Source: Dichotomocladium elegans
Taxonomy: Eukaryota; Mucoromycota; Mucoromycetes; Mucorales; Lichtheimiaceae
Direction: 5' to 3'
DNA length: 64,000 nucleotides
Assembly: GCA_025716815.1 (NCBI GenBank)
Contig: JAIXMN010000025.1
Span: 1 to 64,000, forward strand
Shown here: positions 58,676 to 64,000 of the stretch, one piece after another
Position numbering within the stretch: the first letter of the stretch is position 1
Layout: each line of letters begins with the position of its first letter
Notes under the pieces: model-generated
Seen by the model: only the letters and a program-made list of their open reading frames with translations
The model's database searches: none
Told to the model about the DNA's origin: nothing
Translations under genes and position numbers: made by a program

Positions 58676-58860
58676 AGTGTGGGAATCGATCATCACCTCT
58701 CGCTCGAGCTGAGCGAGAGGAAGGGAGGAGGAGCGCCCTCCCCCGCCACGATGTCGTATGTCGACGGGCCTTAAAATTCGCGCTTTAAATAAAACGATTG
58801 TTCACCCTCACTTGTGTGTTCATCAACTTTGGTGATCAACAAACGCAACTCGACCCGAGC
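58676..58860. repeat. GC-rich hairpin block, candidate solo LTR, upstream of COPA
   Basis: Begins TGTGGGAATCGATC and contains a perfect 10-bp stem CCTCTCGCTC/GAGCGAGAGG (58697-58721), a second GGGAGG/CCTCCC stem, TTTAAATAAA (58786-58795, TATA/polyA-like) and a TG-rich end near GATCAACA. A TG start, internal TATA/AATAAA signals and base composition unlike the neighbours fit a solo LTR. The matching end and target duplication could not be fixed, so the right border is approximate. Confidence 0.35.
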
Positions 58861-58983
58861 TCTTTTAATTCTCTAAGTGACGCAGGGTACGTGTCTCGAG
58901 AAAAGCTCATCTCGTGCTAATAGGCATGTACCTAAAATTCAGAATTTTAGCTAAATTAGAGCTATACATGTCGCAAGATGCAA

Positions 58984-61900
58984 ATGCTTACAAAGGTGAG
59001 CGTGTATATTAGCTTGGCGAGAAGGGGAGAATACCGCCGCTTACAGGGTTATCGCGTCAGTTTGAATCCAAAAGCAACCGCGTCAAAGGAATCGCTTTCC
59101 ATCCGAAGCGTCCTTGGATTTTAGCTTCGCTTCACAATGGCTCGATTCAGTTGTGGGACTACCGCATGGGCACTCTCTTGGAGCGATTTGATGAACACGA
59201 TGGTAACATAAATTTACAAGATGAAGTGCCTTTATTTTGGGTGGGTTGCATTTTGGTGTGCTAAACAGCTTCTTTCAGGACCTGTTCGGGGTATTGCATT
59301 CCATCCCACCCAGCCTCTTTTCGTCTCAGGTGGTGACGACTATAAAATCAAGGTCTGGAATCACAAGACTCGTCGCTGTCTCTTCACCTTGAGCGGACAT
59401 CTTGACTACGTTCGTACTGTTTATTTCCACCACGAATACCCATGGATCCTTTCGTCATCGGATGATCAAACGATTCGCATCTGGAACTGGCAGTCCAGAA
59501 GCTGTATTGCTATATTGACAGGACATAACCACTATGTCATGTCGGCGCAGTTTCATCCCAAGAACGACCTTGTCGTTTCTGCCTCGATGGACCAGACCGT
59601 TCGTGTTTGGGATATTTCAGGTACGTCGCAATCATGAAAGGGGCCCCACTTTAACATGTCTCACGCATACAACTTGCCAGGCTTGCGCAAGAAGAATCAG
59701 GCCCCTAGTGCCATGGCGTTCGAGGATCCCTTCACGCGACAAAACCCTCAGAATGATTTGTTTGGCTCAACAGACGTGATGGTCAAGTACGTACTGGAAG
59801 GACATGATCACGGCGTCAACTGGGCTGCCTTTCACCCTACTTTGCCTCTAATCGTTTCTGCTGGCGATGACCGCCAAGTGAAACTTTGGAGAATGAATGG
59901 TAAAGTATTAGCCGTCAGAATAATGTGTGTATGCTTACCATCCTGAAAATTATCAAAAAAAGATACCAAGGCATGGGAAGTCGACAGCTGCCGTGGCCAT
60001 TTCAACAACGTATCGAGCGCTCTTTTCCATCCTCGTCAAGAACTTATCCTTTCTGCTGGTGAGGACAAGACACTTCGCGTTTGGGATATGACCAAACGCA
60101 CCGCTATCGCCACTTTTCGCCGGGATCACGATCGTTTCTGGGCCTTGACTTCTCATCCAGAATTGAATCTATTTGCTGCAGGTGATGATCAACAACGACA
60201 TTTGCTCGGTACCTGAGTGTCGCTAATTTAATAGTATAGGTCATGACAGTGGCTTGATTGTCTTTAAACTTGAGCGCGAACGACCAGCTCACTACGTTCA
60301 CCAGAGCCAGCTATACTACATCAAGGAGAAGATCTTGCATGTTCATGACTTCGCCAGCACTGCTGATCAAGAAGTTTTGAGCGTCCGTAAGCTGGGCTCG
60401 CAATTTGTCACGCCCCGTACTCTCTCGTATAACCCTGCCGAGCGCGCTGTTCTCGTTACTTCGGTAAGACCTACCTGATGCTTAGTGGCTTCCTGTTGCT
60501 TATTGTGCTGAGTTATTAGCCTCATGAGGGTGGCATGTACGAGCTTTATTCTTTGCCGAAGAACCTTACGGGGGGCCTGAAGGAACCCCTTGATGAATCG
60601 AAGCGTGGGTCTGGCCAATCTGCACTTTTCATTGCCCGTAATCGTTTTGCTGTTCTCGACAAAATCAATCAACAAATCCAAATCAAGGATTTGACAAATG
60701 CAGTGACCAAGTCATTCAAGACACCTGGCCAGGTCAACGAGATTTTCTACGCAGGCACTGGCAGCCTTCTGATGTCAACTTCGACATCTGTGATTTTGTA
60801 TGACATTCAGCAGCGGCGTATAGCTGCGGAACTTCCGGTCGGAAATGTCAAATATGTCGTTTGGAATTCGGACATGTCTGCCGTCGCACTCTTAAGCAAA
60901 CACAGTATGATTGAAGTGAGACTGGGAAGGATCTGAAAGAACGACAATCTAACCAGCTACCACTGTAATAGCTATTACTATTACCGACAAGAACCTGCAA
61001 CAGCTTGCCCAAATACATGAAACCATCCGTATCAAGAGCGGTACCTGGGATGATTCAGGCGTCTTCATTTATTGCACTTTGAACCATATCAAATATGCCT
61101 TGACTCAGGGGTATGTACGAAGATCATCTTGAGTTAGGGTTTTCTGACGCCTTTACATTTTTTCAGCGATACTGGCATCATCCGCACGCTTGACCAACCC
61201 GTATATCTCACCCGTGTCAAAGGAAAGACTTTATATGCTTTGGACCGTGATGCCAAAGTTCAGCAGATCATTATAGATCCCACGGAATACCGCTTTAAGC
61301 TTGCTCTGATCAAGAAGCAATACGAAGAAGTCCTCCATATCATCCGCAGTTCCAACTTGGTTGGCCAAGCAATCATTGCCTATTTGCAAAAGAAAGGCTA
61401 TCCTGAGGTACGAATCTAAATTTGCGCTAATGAAGTGCAAGACATCTGAAAAGTTGCGTTAGATTGCGTTGCACTTCGTCCGAGACGCTCAGACCCGATT
61501 TGAGCTTGCATTGGAATGCGGAAACCTTGATGTTGCTTTGGAGACTGCAAAAACTTTGGACAAACCTGAGAGTTGGAGCAAGCTTGGCGCCGAAGCATTG
61601 AGACAAGGCAACTTTAAGGTGAGAAGTAGCGCTGATGAAGAAGTGGTGCCCCTCACTAAATTGGTGGATTAGATTGTGGAGATGGCATACCAGCGAACCA
61701 AGAGCTTCGATGCTCTTTCTTTTCTCTATCTGACCACTGGCAATGAGGTCAATCTCCGCCAGATGCTCAAGATCGCTGAATTGCGCGGTGATCCCATGTC
61801 TCGTTTCCAGAATGCACTATATCTTGGCGATGCTCAGGAACGCGTTCGCCTGCTCCGGGATGTTGATCAGCGTAAGTAGACGCTATGTATATAATGGCAT

Positions 61901-63347
61901 AAACTGATCCAATGCTCCCCTAGTCCCTCTCGCATATCTGACTGCCAGATCTAATGGCCTTCTTGAGGAAGCTGAGGCCATCTTGGCTGCTGCTGGAAAG
62001 ACTGAGGAAGATATCAATGCTCCTCAGAAGCCAGAGGTTCCTCTTGCACCGCCAAAGCCTAGCATCCAGCTGGAAGATCCTAACTGGCCTCTGTTGACAG
62101 TTTCCAAGAGCTTCTTCGAGGGAGCATTCACCAATGATCGTAATGCCAGTGCAAATGCAGCTGCCGGACCTTCATTCAAGTTTGACGATCAATTTGAGGA
62201 TGTCGATGGAACTGAAGGTGACTGGGGAGCCGACGATGACGACATCCCTGGTATCACAGGTGGCAAACGAGATACTAATAATGATCTCGTGGATGTCAGC
62301 GAGTTTGCGGGAGAGGAAGAGGAAGGCGGAGGATGGGATGATGACGATGATTTCAAGGCGAACCTGGATGCAACAATCAATCATGTTGCAGCCGAAGCAA
62401 CTGCGGAATTCGTTGCTCCCACAGCGGGCACAAATGAGACTGCGGTATGGTCTCAGAACTCTCCTTTGGCAGCAGATCATATTGCAGCAGGATCCTTTGA
62501 AAGTGCGATGCAAGCCCTCAACCGCCAAGTCGGTATCGTCAATTTTGAACCCTTGAAACCTCATTTCCTTTCCATATTCCAAGCATCACGGATCAATGTT
62601 TCGCCTGTTGCATCCAATCCTTCCTTGACCTTCTACCTTCGCCGAAACCCTGAGGAGTCCAACTCCCGTGCAAGCCTTCCCGTCGTCGTCTATAGCCTCC
62701 AAAACATAATCGATACACAGCTCCAGGCTGGTTACAAATCTTTCACGGGAGGTCGTCTTGCTGCAGCCGCCACGCAGTTCAAATCATGTCTTTGGTCTGT
62801 GTTGTTTACTGTTGTCACCAATGAATCTGACGCACGGGAGGTAGAGACAATGATTGATATCTGCCGTGAATATCTCGTTGGTCTGTCTCTCGAGCAGAAA
62901 CGTCGTTCTGTGATTAATGAGGACCCCAAGCTTGCGCTTGAGCTCGCTGCGTATTTCACGCATTGCGACCTGCAAATCAAGCACCGTCAACTCCCTCTGC
63001 GCCAGGCGGCCAAACAGGCTTTCAAACTCAGAAATTTTGCCACAGCTTCCCAATTTGCAACCCGATTGCTTGAGATGGCTGTTACAAAGCCTACTGCAGA
63101 TGAAGCACGTCAGATCCTAGCGGTGTGCGAGCGCACAATGCACGACGAGATCCAGATGAATTACGACCAGTACAATCCTTTTGTGGTCTGCAACATTTCC
63201 TTCGAACCAATCTATAAGGGATCGCCTAAATCCGATTGTCCGTTCTGCCGCGCCTCATACAAACCCGAGTATCAAGGCCGACTGTGTACCGTCTGCGAGG
63301 TTGCTCAGATCGGTGCAAATGCCACGGGTCTTAAAGTGATTATATAA
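58984..63347 (+). CDS. COPA: Coatomer (COPI) alpha subunit
   Basis: Outer-cage COPI subunit for Golgi-to-ER retrieval; binds dilysine signals. Twelve exons: 58984-58995, 59061-59202, 59279-59620, 59681-59899, 59963-60181, 60240-60463, 60520-60904, 60972-61110, 61167-61407, 61463-61618, 61673-61871, 61924-63347; all introns GT-AG, frame closes at 1233 aa, the family size. N-terminal WD40 propellers ([72 protein letters not shown]), an alpha-solenoid ([20 protein letters not shown]), an acidic linker ([10 protein letters not shown]) and the C-terminal domain that binds epsilon-COP ([20 protein letters not shown]). Exon 1 has only four codons (MLTK). Confidence 0.97.
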
Positions 63348-63435
63348 TTTGTGCCATCTTGATATAACTTGTATTAGAATTTGCCCCATACAAAAAAGAA
63401 CAAAAAAAACAACTGATTTGTGGAGGAAAACATTA

Positions 63436-64000
63436 TTAATGAAGAGTGTTGACATCTGGTCTACCGCCATAGGGACAAACTGTCTGTCCTAGATATTTGT
63501 CCAAGAAACGCGGATAGCCAGGAATCTCAGCATCGCGATGCAGCCCTATCCTCAGAAATGGCTCAATGAACAAGGGTGCTGTGTAAATAATAAAGGACCA
63601 GGTCAAGAATCGCGCAAGCCATGTAGGAACCCGGAGTGGATGTTTTTCCGAGATAATTGATGCTAGGCCTTGTAGTACGAAGAAGAGTGTTTGGAATCCT
63701 GCAATTCCGGGTTGCCGTAGGTATTCTTGGAAGCCAAACATGGACATTAGGATGTATTCGTGGAGAAACCCTGAGACCAGGAACACTGCCATGACTCCGA
63801 CAGCACGCCCAAGCTCGGGGTAGCAATGCAGGGCTCGACGGATCGGCATATAGATGATATCGCGAAAAGCCCAGCGTAACATTTGGTGCCATCGTCTATT
63901 TGAATAAACAATCCGTTTAGATGTCTCCTATTTTTTTTTCTTTCAAAAGGAAAGTACGTCCCGGTACGCAGGTACTTGCTTTGACCAAAGTTCACGGATT
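63436..64000 (-). CDS. Wax-synthase-like membrane O-acyltransferase (partial at window edge)
   Basis: The 3' part of a minus-strand gene that continues past 64000. Exons seen: 63980 and beyond, and 63895-63436. The joined sequence RELWSKRWHQMLRWAFRD matches the wax synthase/MBOAT-type signature R-x-FW-xxRWHQ-xxR, and SGFLHEY carries the catalytic-type His; several membrane helices follow (FLVSGFLHEYILMSMFGFQE, TWSFIIYTAPLFIEPFLRIG). Such proteins esterify fatty acyl groups to long-chain alcohols, or to other acceptors in fungi. The intron 63979-63896 appears to be GC-AG (GCAAGT donor); the frame requires it. Stop at 63436 (NTLH), 88 bp from the COPA stop. Confidence 0.82.

Overview
The window looks like a chromosomal segment of a filamentous fungus, most likely a Mucoromycota (Mucorales-type) zygomycete. 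Genes are compact and broken by short introns (about 50-130 bp), core eukaryotic proteins are readily recognised (Ran, ubiquitin-L40, V-ATPase c, eEF3, COPI alpha, IMP3, VTI1, TRAPPC1), and eEF3, Ssk2-type MAPKKK and Ste50-type adaptor genes are fungal hallmarks. The gaps are filled with decayed Tc1/mariner and Fanzor elements, as reported for Mucorales. The species cannot be fixed from sequence alone.

Layout. 0-9 kb is a transposon-rich zone: a Tc1/mariner relic at the left edge, the intact Ran gene, then a tangle of one Tc1/mariner family (copies A and B/C) that carries a frameshifted Fanzor (eukaryotic TnpB-like, RNA-guided nuclease) gene and a second Fanzor scrap. 9-14.3 kb holds RPL40 (ubiquitin fusion), VMA3 and an SH3-SAM-PH-CH polarity-type scaffold, all on the minus strand. 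After a 2.4 kb gap come an Ssk2-like MAPKKK (+), a CHID1-like GH18 protein (-) and an acyl-CoA-synthetase-like protein with a degenerate active site (-). 25.6-31 kb has transposon copy D, a TMEM184/Ost-alpha membrane protein, and copy E, whose right end matches that of the Fanzor element. 31-41 kb is dense housekeeping: RRM protein, VTI1, START-like, TRAPPC1, SWIM-RING, IMP3, SETD9 and a Pro/Gln-rich protein. 41-47 kb is AT-rich and holds a structurally complete 2.9 kb DDE transposon. 47-53 kb has STE50 and eEF3; 53-58.7 kb is nearly gene-free apart from a small secreted peptide and decayed sequence; 58.9-64 kb has COPI alpha and the 3' part of a wax-synthase-like acyltransferase.

How genes relate. 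SSK2 and STE50 feed the osmotic/mating MAPK modules. VTI1, TRAPPC1, COPA and VMA3 serve membrane traffic and vacuoles. Neighbours do not form operons; several pairs converge tightly (RRM/VTI1 stops 15 bp apart).

Most interesting: (1) a Fanzor relic inside a Tc1/mariner-like element, whose right end contains hairpins conserved by compensatory changes in a second, Fanzor-less copy, i.e. a likely guide-RNA scaffold or other transposon RNA; (2) a complete TA-flanked transposon encoding a 708-aa transposase; (3) a probable GT-AC, U12-like intron in the TMEM184 gene and three GC-AG introns. Exon models marked 'frame closes' were checked by hand: summed exon lengths are divisible by three and end on a stop.
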